Assembly: GCA_009773515.1 (NCBI GenBank)
Contig: WSXX01000017.1
Location: forward strand, 1-64,000
DNA: 64,000 bases
Direction: 5' to 3'
Origin: Bacteroidota bacterium
GTDB lineage: Bacteria > Bacteroidota > Bacteroidia > Bacteroidales > Lentimicrobiaceae
Positions within the stretch are counted from its first letter, which is position 1, and every line of letters begins with the position of its first letter. Under the pieces are notes generated by a model that searched no databases, was not told where the DNA came from, and saw only the letters and a list, made by a program, of their open reading frames with translations. Both the position numbers and the translations under genes were made by a program. This document shows positions 41,748-50,404 of the stretch, in pieces.

Positions 41748-43055
41748 ATGTTCAGTGCTTTCAGAAAATATATTTTCTTTTTTGCTCTGCTGCTGTTGTG
41801 CTTTTCATGCAGCAAGGGCGATGACTATATTACACCTCCATCTGTAAACATCAGCAAGCCATTTCAGAATCAGATATTTGGTTTTGGCGATACAATTTTC
41901 ATTCAGGCATCAATCAGCCATTTCAGAGAAATAGAAAGTATAAAAATTTCTTTGCTTAACAAAGCTTTGTCGCCTGTGATGCCGGTGCTTAATTATCCGG
42001 TTAACGAAATTGATTATCAGGTAAATACATATTTTGTTCTTGATGACATAAATCTTGATGACGGCGAATATTTTATTCAACTCAAAGTTTCTGACAAAGA
42101 GTCATCATGGAATGAATGGGCAGATATCAGGATTACTGAAGTCGTGCGGGAGTTCAGATCTGTGGTTGCGGTTCTTGCCACTCCTGATATTATCAATGCT
42201 TTTGAAGTTTTTGAAGCTCCGTTAAACGTTAGCTCTTCAAAGTTATATGGCTTCTCTGGTGATCATCACGGAAGTGAGATCAATTCGTCTTTCGATATTC
42301 ATTTTACAGCCGGCAGTGTTTTTAATGGTCTGATTGCCTGGGATATGAATAAAAAAACCGCCAACTGGAATGTTCCTGCAGTTGTCAATCCACCACAGGA
42401 ATGGTTTTACCATTTGTATGCCGATGAAAAAGATGTTTTTGTTTCAACCCGCGACGGTTTTATTGTTGGGTATGATCGTTTTGGGAAGGTCAGTTTCAGG
42501 AGCCTGCAGTTTCAAAATGGAAAATTTACTCATTTTGTCAGGCATCAAAATGTTCTTATTGCAGTTTTTGAACCTTTCAACAGCCATTTACAGGAGTTGG
42601 TTGTGTTTAATTATCCCGGAGGCACGGTGCTGAAGAAATTGCAGATATCAGGAAAAGTAAAGCACTTGTCGGTTTACAATGCAGGTTCGGTGCTGGTATT
42701 TATGAATCAGACAACCAAGCCTGCAGTCTTTGAGTTTACAATTGAGAACAGTACCTTAGTAAAGCTAAAGGATTTTGCATTTGACAATTGTGATATCGTA
42801 ATTGGTTCAGGGAAAGATCATTACTTTATTTCATCGGGGAATGAAATCTGGTGGTACCGCCCCGAAACCGGAAGTGCAACCGTTTACTTAATTGTTCAGG
42901 AACCCTCCTGTATGGCATTTGATGAATTGAATAATCATTTGTTTGTGGCATCGGGCAGCACAATTTCGTATCACAGGCTCCCGTTTTCGCAAGTTCTTGG
43001 TAATATTGAAATGCCTGGCCGGGTGGTTGGGATTAACCTCAGGTACAACAGATAA
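41748..43055 (+). CDS. Lipoprotein with Ig-like N-terminal domain and propeller-like body
   Basis: A 435-residue lipoprotein (signal ends LLLCFSC, then SKGDDYI). Residues 30-130 look like an Ig-type domain (PPSVNISKPFQNQIFGFGDTI), and the rest has repeats of the kind found in beta propellers (YADEKDVFVSTRDGFIVGYD, HLFVASGSTISYHRL). I do not recognise a named family. It is followed after 4 bases by mnmD, so the two are probably co-transcribed, but no functional link is evident. The 201-bp region to the divergent exonuclease gene has no clear promoter element. Confidence 0.7.
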   Translation: MFSAFRKYIFFFALLLLCFSCSKGDDYITPPSVNISKPFQNQIFGFGDTIFIQASISHFREIESIKISLLNKALSPVMPVLNYPVNEIDYQVNTYFVLDDINLDDGEYFIQLKVSDKESSWNEWADIRITEVVREFRSVVAVLATPDIINAFEVFEAPLNVSSSKLYGFSGDHHGSEINSSFDIHFTAGSVFNGLIAWDMNKKTANWNVPAVVNPPQEWFYHLYADEKDVFVSTRDGFIVGYDRFGKVSFRSLQFQNGKFTHFVRHQNVLIAVFEPFNSHLQELVVFNYPGGTVLKKLQISGKVKHLSVYNAGSVLVFMNQTTKPAVFEFTIENSTLVKLKDFAFDNCDIVIGSGKDHYFISSGNEIWWYRPETGSATVYLIVQEPSCMAFDELNNHLFVASGSTISYHRLPFSQVLGNIEMPGRVVGINLRYNR

Positions 43056-43059
43056 TAAA

Positions 43060-43734
43060 ATGAATGAAATTGTTAAAGTATTGACAGAAGACGGCTCGCA
43101 CACGTTGTTTCATAGCGGAGTGGGGGAGCACTATCATTCAATTCATGGTGCTGTTCAGGAATCAATGCATGTTTTTATCCGGGCCGGATTTTCAGTGGCT
43201 TCGGAGCGCTTCGATAACCTTTCTGTTCTGGAGGTTGGTTTTGGTACCGGACTTAATGCTTTGCTTACGCTTGATGCTTCAACCAAGCAAAAAATCAGAA
43301 CATTATACACTGCTTATGAGCCTTTCCCTTTGTCTCCGGATGTTGCTTCAGGATTAAATTATACTGAAACGGATCTTCTGATTGGCCATTCTTCCGATTT
43401 TATTACAATGCATAAAGCTGCAGATGGCGAGTTGATAAAAATCAATCCATTGTTTTCATTCCGGAAGTATTTGTGTAAGTTTCAGTCCGGGCATTCTCCT
43501 GAAGCTGCTTTTAATCTGGTTTATTTTGATGCATTCTCTCCCGAGGTTGAACCCGAACTCTGGACGCCCGATATTTTTCAAATGATAAGAAAAAGCATGC
43601 TTGCAGGCGGAGTATTGGTTACTTATTGTGCAAGAGGCTCTGTGAGAAGGATTTTGCAGTCGTCAGGTTTTCGTGTTGAGCGTTTACCCGGACCTCCCGG
43701 AAAAAGAGAAATGCTGAGGGCTACCGCAATTTGA
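43060..43734 (+). CDS. mnmD: tRNA 5-methylaminomethyl-2-thiouridine methyltransferase MnmD (stand-alone)
   Basis: A 224-residue SAM-dependent methyltransferase acting on the wobble uridine of tRNAs (last step of mnm5s2U formation). The SAM site is LEVGFGTGLNALL at about residues 57-69; the catalytic region is YFDAFSPEVEPELW, followed by LVTYCARGSVRRILQ and a PGPPGKREMLRA tail. In E. coli this domain is fused to the oxidase half of MnmC; here it is separate. The start at 43060 (MNEIVKV) gives the typical length; an upstream in-frame start at 42943 would overlap the preceding gene by 113 bases. Confidence 0.92.
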   Translation: MNEIVKVLTEDGSHTLFHSGVGEHYHSIHGAVQESMHVFIRAGFSVASERFDNLSVLEVGFGTGLNALLTLDASTKQKIRTLYTAYEPFPLSPDVASGLNYTETDLLIGHSSDFITMHKAADGELIKINPLFSFRKYLCKFQSGHSPEAAFNLVYFDAFSPEVEPELWTPDIFQMIRKSMLAGGVLVTYCARGSVRRILQSSGFRVERLPGPPGKREMLRATAI

Positions 43735-43780
43735 GGTTTAAACTTCATTAAGGGGAGAAATACAATGCTAAACTCAGCTG

Positions 43781-44050
43781 CTATCTGATTCTGAATGAAT
43801 TGTGACCCATCGTTGGGCTGCTTTGAAATATAATATTTGTTACCATCGACCTTCCCGGTCCTTTTCTGCAAAGCGAAATAAAAATATCGAGTTGTTCCTG
43901 AGTTCCTTCTGCTTCAATAAAAACAGTTCCATCGGTTTCATTTTTTACATAACCGTTTATGCCTGTTTTTCGGGCAGCATCAACCGCAAAGTAGCGGTAA
44001 CCCACCCCTTGAACTTTTCCTGAAACCTTTATAGAAAGGCATTTTATCAT
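43781..44050 (-). CDS. Acylphosphatase
   Basis: An 89-residue cytoplasmic enzyme that hydrolyses acyl phosphates. The catalytic Arg19 lies in GKVQGVGYRYFA and Asn37 in GYVKNETDGTV, with the usual beta-alpha-beta fold spacing and length. It follows a conserved gene of unknown function by only 5 bases, so the two are co-transcribed. Its physiological substrate is unclear in most bacteria. The identification is secure. Confidence 0.97.
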   Translation of the reverse strand: MIKCLSIKVSGKVQGVGYRYFAVDAARKTGINGYVKNETDGTVFIEAEGTQEQLDIFISLCRKGPGRSMVTNIIFQSSPTMGHNSFRIR

Positions 44051-44055
44051 ATTTG

Positions 44056-44625
44056 TCAGGCAGTTAATCTTTTGGTGATAATGTCATTAACAACAGTAAA
44101 CAATTGCTTCGGACTGAAAGTTCTCCAGTTGAGGTCATCTAATCTGCCTCCGGTTGCCATGTAATAATCAAGACGGCGATCTTTTATTTCTTCAAGCACA
44201 TGTTCTCTGAAGTTGATACATGCTATCCATCCATCTTCCATTTCATCAAACCACTCCTGGTAATAAGAGTTGTCATCAGCATGAAAATTGAGAATATTTT
44301 CACCGATGAGTATAAACTTATTGATGCCTTCATCGTTCAATGGTTCAATCACATTGCGTTTCAGATACATAATATCGTTGTATAGCAGATCGTTCCATTC
44401 GCCAATAAATTCAATAACACAAAAACCTTCAGTGTAGCCCGCATACAAAAGCTTTAAATATAAAGTTGCCGATCCCATTTCATCCCACTGAGGATTAATG
44501 TAATAATTGTATACAGAGTTTATGCATTCAGTATCACTGTATTGACGGCCAAAGAAAGGGGATCTGATGTCTTCAGAAGCTATATACAGGTTTCTCCAGG
44601 AATAGAAAGGTTCAATCAGGTGCAT
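44056..44625 (-). CDS. Conserved protein of unknown function
   Basis: A 189-residue soluble acidic protein, with no signal peptide or membrane segment. It is rich in aromatic residues and acidic patches (HADDNSYYQEWFDEMEDGW). The first half (PFYSWRNLYIASEDIRSPF) and the FCVIEFIGEWNDLLYNDIMY segment look structured. I do not recognise a family. It has a promoter element at 44703-44710 and is followed 5 bases later by acylphosphatase. A link with acylphosphate metabolism is suggested only by position. Confidence 0.68.
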   Translation of the reverse strand: MHLIEPFYSWRNLYIASEDIRSPFFGRQYSDTECINSVYNYYINPQWDEMGSATLYLKLLYAGYTEGFCVIEFIGEWNDLLYNDIMYLKRNVIEPLNDEGINKFILIGENILNFHADDNSYYQEWFDEMEDGWIACINFREHVLEEIKDRRLDYYMATGGRLDDLNWRTFSPKQLFTVVNDIITKRLTA

Positions 44626-44702
44626 GAGAAAACAGAGGGTTTAAGAAAAAGACACAGGTTCAAACGACGGAGCCGGGAAGATATTTCAGAAAAGTTGATG
44701 TT

Positions 44703-44710
44703 CAAAGGTA
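44703..44710 (-). promoter_or_regulatory. Promoter -7 box for the unknown gene and acylphosphatase
   Basis: TACCTTTG on the minus strand matches TAnnTTTG, just past the stop codon of the Nudix regulator, giving a predicted leader of about 75 bases. Confidence 0.45.
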
Positions 44711-44711
44711 A

Positions 44712-45461
44712 TCAAACGAAAAAGTCCAGCGAGTTCTTGCGGGTTTTTTCATAAACTTTTTTGCTGAAAATGTAATACTGCGCGGGCTTGTGCGAAACGC
44801 CCTTTTCTTTTTCATTGATAGGGATAACGTATGGCATATTGGAAACTTTTTTACGAAAGTTCCTTTTGTCAAGCGTTGAGCCCAGAATTACTTCATAAAG
44901 TTTCTGTAACTGGCTTAAAGTGAACTTTGAAGGCAACAGTTCGAACCCGATGGGATTGAATCTCAATTCATCTCTTAAAGCTTTCAGGGCATCGTTGAAG
45001 ATTTCCATATGATCAAAAGCCAATTCTTTGATTTGTGAAACCGGATGCCACTTCACATCTTCCTGAAGCTCAAATCTGTTGATTCTGTCCTGATCAATGT
45101 TAATCAGCGAATAATAAGCCACGGTAACCACAACCTCTTCGGGATGTCCAATCTGACGCAGCCATTCCATATCACGCTCCATCCTGTAAAGCCTGTCGGG
45201 AGTGCCGATGGCTGCAAATTGCCTCAGGTAAATGTTGTTTAATCCTGTCAATTCTTTGAGAACACGAGCAGCGGCAGTATCAAGGTCTTCATCTTTTCTT
45301 ACCAGATCACCCGGAAGCTTGAGGTCTCTGAATTCAGTGCCTTTAAAAAGCATCTTACGCTCAAGAAGAAGAACATTCAATTTCCCGAACTCAAAGCCAA
45401 ACACTACACAGTCAACTGAAACATGAAAATTTAGCCCTGAATTTTGTTTTTCATCAAGCAT
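44712..45461 (-). CDS. Nudix-domain transcriptional regulator (NrtR/AraR type)
   Basis: A 249-residue regulator with an N-terminal Nudix domain (about 10-140) and a C-terminal winged helix (about 160-240; SKFTLSQLQKLYEVILG, then DKRNFRKKV). The Nudix box is degraded: at GDLVRKDEDLDTAAARVLKELTG, two of the three catalytic glutamates of REUxEExGU are replaced (Val and Leu), so it probably senses a ligand without hydrolysing it, as in NrtR or the Bacteroides AraR. The ligand (an ADP-ribose or sugar derivative) is unknown. No sugar or NAD genes are adjacent. Possible operators are palindromes at 45478-45493 and 45755-45775. Confidence 0.85.
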   Translation of the reverse strand: MLDEKQNSGLNFHVSVDCVVFGFEFGKLNVLLLERKMLFKGTEFRDLKLPGDLVRKDEDLDTAAARVLKELTGLNNIYLRQFAAIGTPDRLYRMERDMEWLRQIGHPEEVVVTVAYYSLINIDQDRINRFELQEDVKWHPVSQIKELAFDHMEIFNDALKALRDELRFNPIGFELLPSKFTLSQLQKLYEVILGSTLDKRNFRKKVSNMPYVIPINEKEKGVSHKPAQYYIFSKKVYEKTRKNSLDFFV

Positions 45462-45477
45462 AATCTGGCTTTAATTT

Positions 45478-45493
45478 GGTAACCCCGGTTACC
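45478..45493. promoter_or_regulatory. 16-bp palindrome in the leader of the Nudix regulator gene
   Basis: GGTAACC (45478-45484) and GGTTACC (45487-45493) are perfect inverted repeats around CC, 17-32 bases upstream of the regulator's start codon. A weak minus-strand -7-like sequence TATATTTA lies just upstream at 45512-45519. It could be an autoregulatory operator. Confidence 0.35.
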
Positions 45494-45713
45494 GATTTTT
45501 TTTTTAAGGCGTAAATATACTGCAATTTAATAGTTTAACAAGTGTATATAACTTTTTTGAAGTAATTGTTTAATTCGTGTGATTTCTACACCTTGTATAT
45601 TTAGCAGCATATTTCAGATGAAAATTACATCCGGATATTCCTATCTTCAAATATTGAGCTTATAAGTAGCACAATATTAGCCTGATAAAAATATTTAAAA
45701 TTTTATTACCGCT

Positions 45714-45775
45714 TTTGTGGAGCCAAATAAAAAATCAGGTATTTTTGCAATCTGTTAGTGTATCAGATACACTAA
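45714..45775 (+). promoter_or_regulatory. Bacteroidetes-type promoter with a 21-bp palindrome at the start site
   Basis: TTTG at 45714-45717 and TATTTTTG at 45740-45747 match the -33 and -7 boxes with 22 bases between them. Starting 7 bases after the -7 box, TTAGTGTAT (45755-45763) and ATACACTAA (45767-45775) form a perfect inverted repeat around CAG, positioned over the predicted transcript start, where a repressor would block initiation. The transcript reads away from the Nudix regulator gene toward the hybrid kinase. No open frame of note follows until 46124. Confidence 0.55.
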
Positions 45776-46074
45776 ATGAATTGTCAATAAATAATCAAGG
45801 TTCAGTACAGGTACACAGAACTTTCTTATTTCTTGATCAGACAAATGATTTATAGTTTTTTGAAATATTAAAAAATAACGGAAGCTGACTGCCGGGAGAT
45901 AAAAGATCCTGATGCATTTGAGTGATTTTAGGTGGTTTAATTTTTTGAAATTGCATTCGGGCCGTGGTTGGTAAAGTCTTTGCAGTTCAGCTCTCCGTTA
46001 TTGATACTCATTCTCAGGTTCTTATTTTTCTGTCATAATTTTTTTCAGGTAATTTATTGTTTTATAGTTTTTTG

Positions 46075-46082
46075 TATCTTCG
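46075..46082 (+). promoter_or_regulatory. Candidate promoter -7 box for the hybrid kinase
   Basis: TATCTTCG differs from TAnnTTTG at one position and ends 41 bases before the chosen start at 46124, so the kinase may have its own promoter as well as read-through from 45714-45775. The spacer 45462-46123 otherwise shows only two palindromes and a possible stem-loop. Confidence 0.35.
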
Positions 46083-46123
46083 GCAATCTTATTTACACCG
46101 GAAATAAAATACCTGGTTTTGAA

Positions 46124-49100
46124 ATGGATAATTCTGGACAAACAATCGCAGAAATTATTACAGAAATGAATAGACTCAGCTTCAATTTGTTGCTTGATAA
46201 GAACCTGATTATCTATAAAATATTTTGTAATTCTGATGATATTCCGGAAGGTATTATTCCGGAAGTAGGAGATCCACTGATACAACGTTTTTCAGAAGAT
46301 ATTGTTAATCAAATAAATACCGGAAAAGAAGGCAGGTTTGACAACATAGAATATTTGATACCATCAAATCCGATACGGGTTGATATTATTGTTAGCAGTG
46401 ATAAAAAAAGCAAAGAAAAAGAATACCTTGTCAATGTATTGATTCCTGGCCAGTACTCACTTCATGATATTGCTGAAGAGGCAGCTCTTCGTTACAGAGC
46501 TATTTTCAATGCCTCGAATGAAGCTGTTTTTATTCATAAGTTTCCTTCCGGAAAATTAATTGAGGCTAACAAACGTGCCGCTGATCTTTATGGTTTTAAA
46601 TCGGTTGAAGAACTTCTGAATCATGATTTAAGTGATTTGTGTCTTGGTATATTTCCGTATTCAAATGATGACGCTCTTGCCTGGATTGAAAAGACTGTTC
46701 AGACCGGATCGCAGCAATTCGACTGGAAAGCCAAGAAAAAGTGTGGTGATATTTTTTGGGCAGAAGTTTCCCTGACAAGCTATCAGCACTCTGAAAAAAC
46801 TATGGTGCTGGCAGTTGTGCGTGATATAAGCAACCGTAAAATTTTCGAAGAAGAATTAAAGAACAGCCAGAAAGACCTGAGCAGAAAAATCATGTCTCTT
46901 ACCAGTCCTGTTGAAGATTCTGATATACTGCAGTTTACTGATTTGTTTGATCTTGCCGAGATTCAGCAGATTCAGGATGCATTCGCATCTGCAACGGGAG
47001 TTGCATCGGTGATTACTGATGCAAATGGAATTCCAATCACCAGACCCAGCAATTTCTGCAGATTATGCAGTAAAATAATCAGAAATTCCGAAAAGGGATT
47101 GGCAAATTGTCTTTTCTCTGATTCAGTAGTGGGTCGGAAGAATCAATCAGGACCAATAATTCAACCTTGTTTAAGCAGCGGGCTTTGGGATGCTGGAGCA
47201 AGCATCAGCATTGGCGAAAAGCATATAGCCAACTGGCTGATTGGTCAGGTGCTGGATGAAGATGCTGATATAGAGAAAATGATGGACTACGCCCGCGAAA
47301 TTGAAGTTGACGAGGTGCAATACCGCGAAGCATTAAAAGATGTTACACGCATGTCGTCAGCTAAGTTTCAGAAAATAGCTGAAAGTCTTTTTGTTATTGC
47401 CAATCAGCTTTCAGTTAAAGCCATGAATGTGGTTAGCCAGGCACGCGAAATTGCTGAACGCAAAAGAGTAGAAGACATTCTGAGATTAACTCAGGCTCGT
47501 TTGAATATAGCCATTGAAAGTGCCGATGCTGTATTGTGGGACTGGTTAATTGGCACCAGAGACTTCTATATTGATGCATCCATGCCTATCCGATTGGGAT
47601 ATGATGAAAAAGAGTTTTTCCCGTTTTCTCTTGAAAAATGGAAGGATCTAACGCATGTGGAGGATCGCTTATATGCCTACAAACAATTCCGAAACCACGA
47701 AAAAGGCATTTTACCTGCACTCGAGGTTGCATTCAGGGTTAAAAATAAAGCTGGAGAGTATCGTTGGCTTTTGGTCAGAGGCCGGATTTCTGAGCGTAAT
47801 GAAAATGGACTGCCCTCCAGAATCTCAGGGACAGTAACCGATGTAACGGAAAAGAAGAAAAGCGAACTCCGGTTCACCGAAACTCATCGCATGATGACCA
47901 CGCTGATGAGCAACCTTCCGGGAATGGCCTACCGATGTCTTTATGATTCCGAATGGACTATGGTTTTTGTAAGCCAGGGGATATTTGAGCTTACGGGTTA
48001 TATGCCAGATGATATCCTGAATAATAAAGTGCTGTCATTTAACGATTTGATTCTTCCTGATGACAGAGAAAGGTTAAAGGCACAATGGGAGGATTGTGTA
48101 AATGAGAACAAGGTATTTAATGCTGAATATGTTATTTTAACTGCATCAGGTAATGTTAAATGGGTTTGGGAGCAAGGCTGCGGAATTTATGATGAAACAG
48201 GTGCCGTGATTGCCCTTGAAGGATTTATTACAGATATTTCTGATAAAAGATTGGCTGAGGAGCAGTTGCTTGAGAGTGAAAAACGATTCAGGCGCTTATT
48301 CGAAGCCAGCGAAGACGCTAATCTTATCATAGAGGATGGTAAGTTTGTCGATTTTAATAATGCAGCATTAAGAATGATCGGCGCAGATCGTGAAGTAGTA
48401 ATGAATAAAACACCCTTTGCATTATCGCCTGAATATCAGCCGGATGGCATGCGCTCAGTTGATAAAGCAGCAATAATGATTGAGAATGCGCGGGAAAAAG
48501 GATTTCACAGGTTTGAATGGGTACATCAGAGAGTTGATTTCTCGGAATTTTGGGTAGAAGTAATGTTAACACAGATTGATCTGGCTGGAAAGGAAATCCT
48601 TTACACAACCTGGCGGGATATCACAGAAAGGAAAGAAGCGGAAATAAAACTACAGGAGTTTAATACCAGATTAAACCTTTTAAACATTGAATATCAGGAG
48701 TTAAACAAAGATTATTCCATTCAGAATGAATTGTTGATGGCAAGTAATCAACAAATCCTCAGTATAAATGAAGAGCTTAGAATTGCAAAAACCAGGGCAG
48801 AAGAATCTGATAAACTGAAATCGGCTTTTCTTGCAAACATGAGCCATGAGATCCGTACTCCAATGAATGGAATTCTTGGTTTTGCTGAACTGCTTCAAAC
48901 CCCTGACCTTCATTACGAAGAGATGCTCAGTTATATTGATATCATTAATTCATGTTCAAAGCAGCTGCTTGCACTCATCAATGATATTATTGATATTTCG
49001 AAAATTGAAGCCGGGCAACTTACAATTTCATCAGGTAAGGTTGGTTTGTTAAGTATTTTAAGTGATGTTTACAATCTGACAATCAATAGTGTGCCTGAAA

Positions 49101-49918
49101 AGGTAATTTTAAGTTCACCCGATTTATCCGCGAAAATCGATCTGAACATGATTGCTGATGAGGTAAGGCTGAAGCAGGTATTGCTTAACCTGATAAATAA
49201 TGCAATAAAGTTTACTTCAAAAGGCAATATCACCTTTGGGTATAACCGGAATGACAATTATGTTGAATTTTATGTGTCTGATACCGGAGTAGGAATTGCT
49301 CCTGAGTTTCAGAAACTTATTTTTGAGAGATTCAGGCAGGTAAACAACGCTGTTGCCCGCGAAAAAGGGGGTACCGGCCTTGGTCTCACCATTTCAAAAG
49401 CCCTTGTTGAACAGATGGGTGGTGAAATATGGGTTGAATCTACATGGGGAGAGGGTTCGACTTTCAGGTTTATATTGCCTTATATTTCTGTTGATGATCC
49501 TGAAATCGGATTGACTAACCTTAATGCAGAAGAAACCAATGTTATCTATAACTGGCAGGGCAAAACCATATTGATTGCTGAGGATGAAGATGCAAATTAT
49601 ACTCTTTTGTATCTTTTCCTCCGCAATACTGGCAGTAAAATCATCAGAGCAACAAATGGGAAAGAAGCGGTTGATATTGTTGATTCACAGTTGGTTGATC
49701 TGGTTTTGATGGATATGAAAATGCCGGTAATGGATGGTTACGAAGCTACATCACAAATCAAGAAACTTGCTCCGTCATTGCCTGTAATAGCTCAAACCGC
49801 CTATGCACTATCAAGTGACAGGTTGAGAGCTATTGAGGCTGGTTGCGATAATTATATCACTAAACCAATATCCAGCCAGAATCTTATCAGGATTATGTCG
49901 AGATATTTGACTGATTGA
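46124..49918 (+). CDS. Hybrid sensor histidine kinase with PAS and PocR domains
   Basis: A 1264-residue soluble hybrid kinase. Order by approximate residues: unassigned N-terminus; PAS 119-245; PocR-type sensor 270-440 with a Cys pair in NFCRLC and a PCLSSGLWDAGASI motif; PAS 459-579, 586-709 and 716-839; coiled coil; HisKA with phospho-acceptor in NMSHEIRTPMNG (His near 907); HATPase with NLINNAIKF and GLGLTIS; receiver 1145-1262 with Asp1197 in LMDMKMP. The chosen start MDNSGQ follows a candidate promoter; a longer frame from 45968 would add a 52-residue hydrophobic stretch. No cognate regulator gene is adjacent, so it probably signals to a distant partner. Confidence 0.88.
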   Translation: MDNSGQTIAEIITEMNRLSFNLLLDKNLIIYKIFCNSDDIPEGIIPEVGDPLIQRFSEDIVNQINTGKEGRFDNIEYLIPSNPIRVDIIVSSDKKSKEKEYLVNVLIPGQYSLHDIAEEAALRYRAIFNASNEAVFIHKFPSGKLIEANKRAADLYGFKSVEELLNHDLSDLCLGIFPYSNDDALAWIEKTVQTGSQQFDWKAKKKCGDIFWAEVSLTSYQHSEKTMVLAVVRDISNRKIFEEELKNSQKDLSRKIMSLTSPVEDSDILQFTDLFDLAEIQQIQDAFASATGVASVITDANGIPITRPSNFCRLCSKIIRNSEKGLANCLFSDSVVGRKNQSGPIIQPCLSSGLWDAGASISIGEKHIANWLIGQVLDEDADIEKMMDYAREIEVDEVQYREALKDVTRMSSAKFQKIAESLFVIANQLSVKAMNVVSQAREIAERKRVEDILRLTQARLNIAIESADAVLWDWLIGTRDFYIDASMPIRLGYDEKEFFPFSLEKWKDLTHVEDRLYAYKQFRNHEKGILPALEVAFRVKNKAGEYRWLLVRGRISERNENGLPSRISGTVTDVTEKKKSELRFTETHRMMTTLMSNLPGMAYRCLYDSEWTMVFVSQGIFELTGYMPDDILNNKVLSFNDLILPDDRERLKAQWEDCVNENKVFNAEYVILTASGNVKWVWEQGCGIYDETGAVIALEGFITDISDKRLAEEQLLESEKRFRRLFEASEDANLIIEDGKFVDFNNAALRMIGADREVVMNKTPFALSPEYQPDGMRSVDKAAIMIENAREKGFHRFEWVHQRVDFSEFWVEVMLTQIDLAGKEILYTTWRDITERKEAEIKLQEFNTRLNLLNIEYQELNKDYSIQNELLMASNQQILSINEELRIAKTRAEESDKLKSAFLANMSHEIRTPMNGILGFAELLQTPDLHYEEMLSYIDIINSCSKQLLALINDIIDISKIEAGQLTISSGKVGLLSILSDVYNLTINSVPEKVILSSPDLSAKIDLNMIADEVRLKQVLLNLINNAIKFTSKGNITFGYNRNDNYVEFYVSDTGVGIAPEFQKLIFERFRQVNNAVAREKGGTGLGLTISKALVEQMGGEIWVESTWGEGSTFRFILPYISVDDPEIGLTNLNAEETNVIYNWQGKTILIAEDEDANYTLLYLFLRNTGSKIIRATNGKEAVDIVDSQLVDLVLMDMKMPVMDGYEATSQIKKLAPSLPVIAQTAYALSSDRLRAIEAGCDNYITKPISSQNLIRIMSRYLTD

Positions 49919-49933
49919 TGTGGAATTAAAAGA

Positions 49934-50404
49934 TCAGAACCTGAACCAAGGCCTTTCTACTCCCATCATTCCCATGGGTATCATTGCCAGAATGAGGATA
50001 AATGAGATACCAAACCATATCAGAGTTGCCTTGTGCTTTGCAGAACTAGAAGATTTGCGCCTGACCAAAATACTTCCGACCTGAGCGACTATAATGGCGA
50101 TAATATTAACAAAAGAATGTTCCACAGCCCAGTAGCGGACATCAGAATTCTTCATTGCTGCGCCAAAATTGCTTAATGCCTCCAATGTAATCGGACTGAG
50201 TACAAAATAAAGCAGAATTCCTATCACCAATTGAAAGTGAAGACTGCTGATGAAAACCAGTGAGGTTACTTTGTTTGTTTTAGAATATTCCTGCTTTTTT
50301 ACCAATGCGAGTATTGCCAGAATAACAGCAAGCAGTCCGGCAATAAGAATAATCCATCGGTTCCATGAATGCAGAATCAGGGTGAAGTTGTATAATGAGT
50401 TCAT
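49934..50404 (-). CDS. Four-helix membrane protein with conserved histidines
   Basis: A 156-residue inner-membrane protein with four helices (near 12-34, 45-70, 90-112 and 124-146). Histidines lie in LHSWNRW, SSLHFQLVIG and AVEHSFVN, in or near membrane segments, which is how cytochrome b-type heme ligands are placed, and some Bacteroidetes relatives are annotated that way. That is only suggestive. The C-terminus is GVERPWFRF. It ends 16 bases from the convergent hybrid kinase gene. The family is not firmly identified. Confidence 0.65.
   Translation of the reverse strand: MNSLYNFTLILHSWNRWIILIAGLLAVILAILALVKKQEYSKTNKVTSLVFISSLHFQLVIGILLYFVLSPITLEALSNFGAAMKNSDVRYWAVEHSFVNIIAIIVAQVGSILVRRKSSSSAKHKATLIWFGISFILILAMIPMGMMGVERPWFRF

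Noticed and set aside
44658-44690. GGTTCAAACGACGG resembling a tRNA T arm
   Set aside because: No acceptor, D or anticodon arms surround it; no tRNA or rRNA was found anywhere in the window.
45968-46123. Hydrophobic N-terminal extension of the hybrid kinase frame
   Set aside because: A promoter-like TATCTTCG at 46075 lies within it and the next ATG (46124) opens a normal soluble sensor kinase. A membrane-anchored form remains possible but is less supported.
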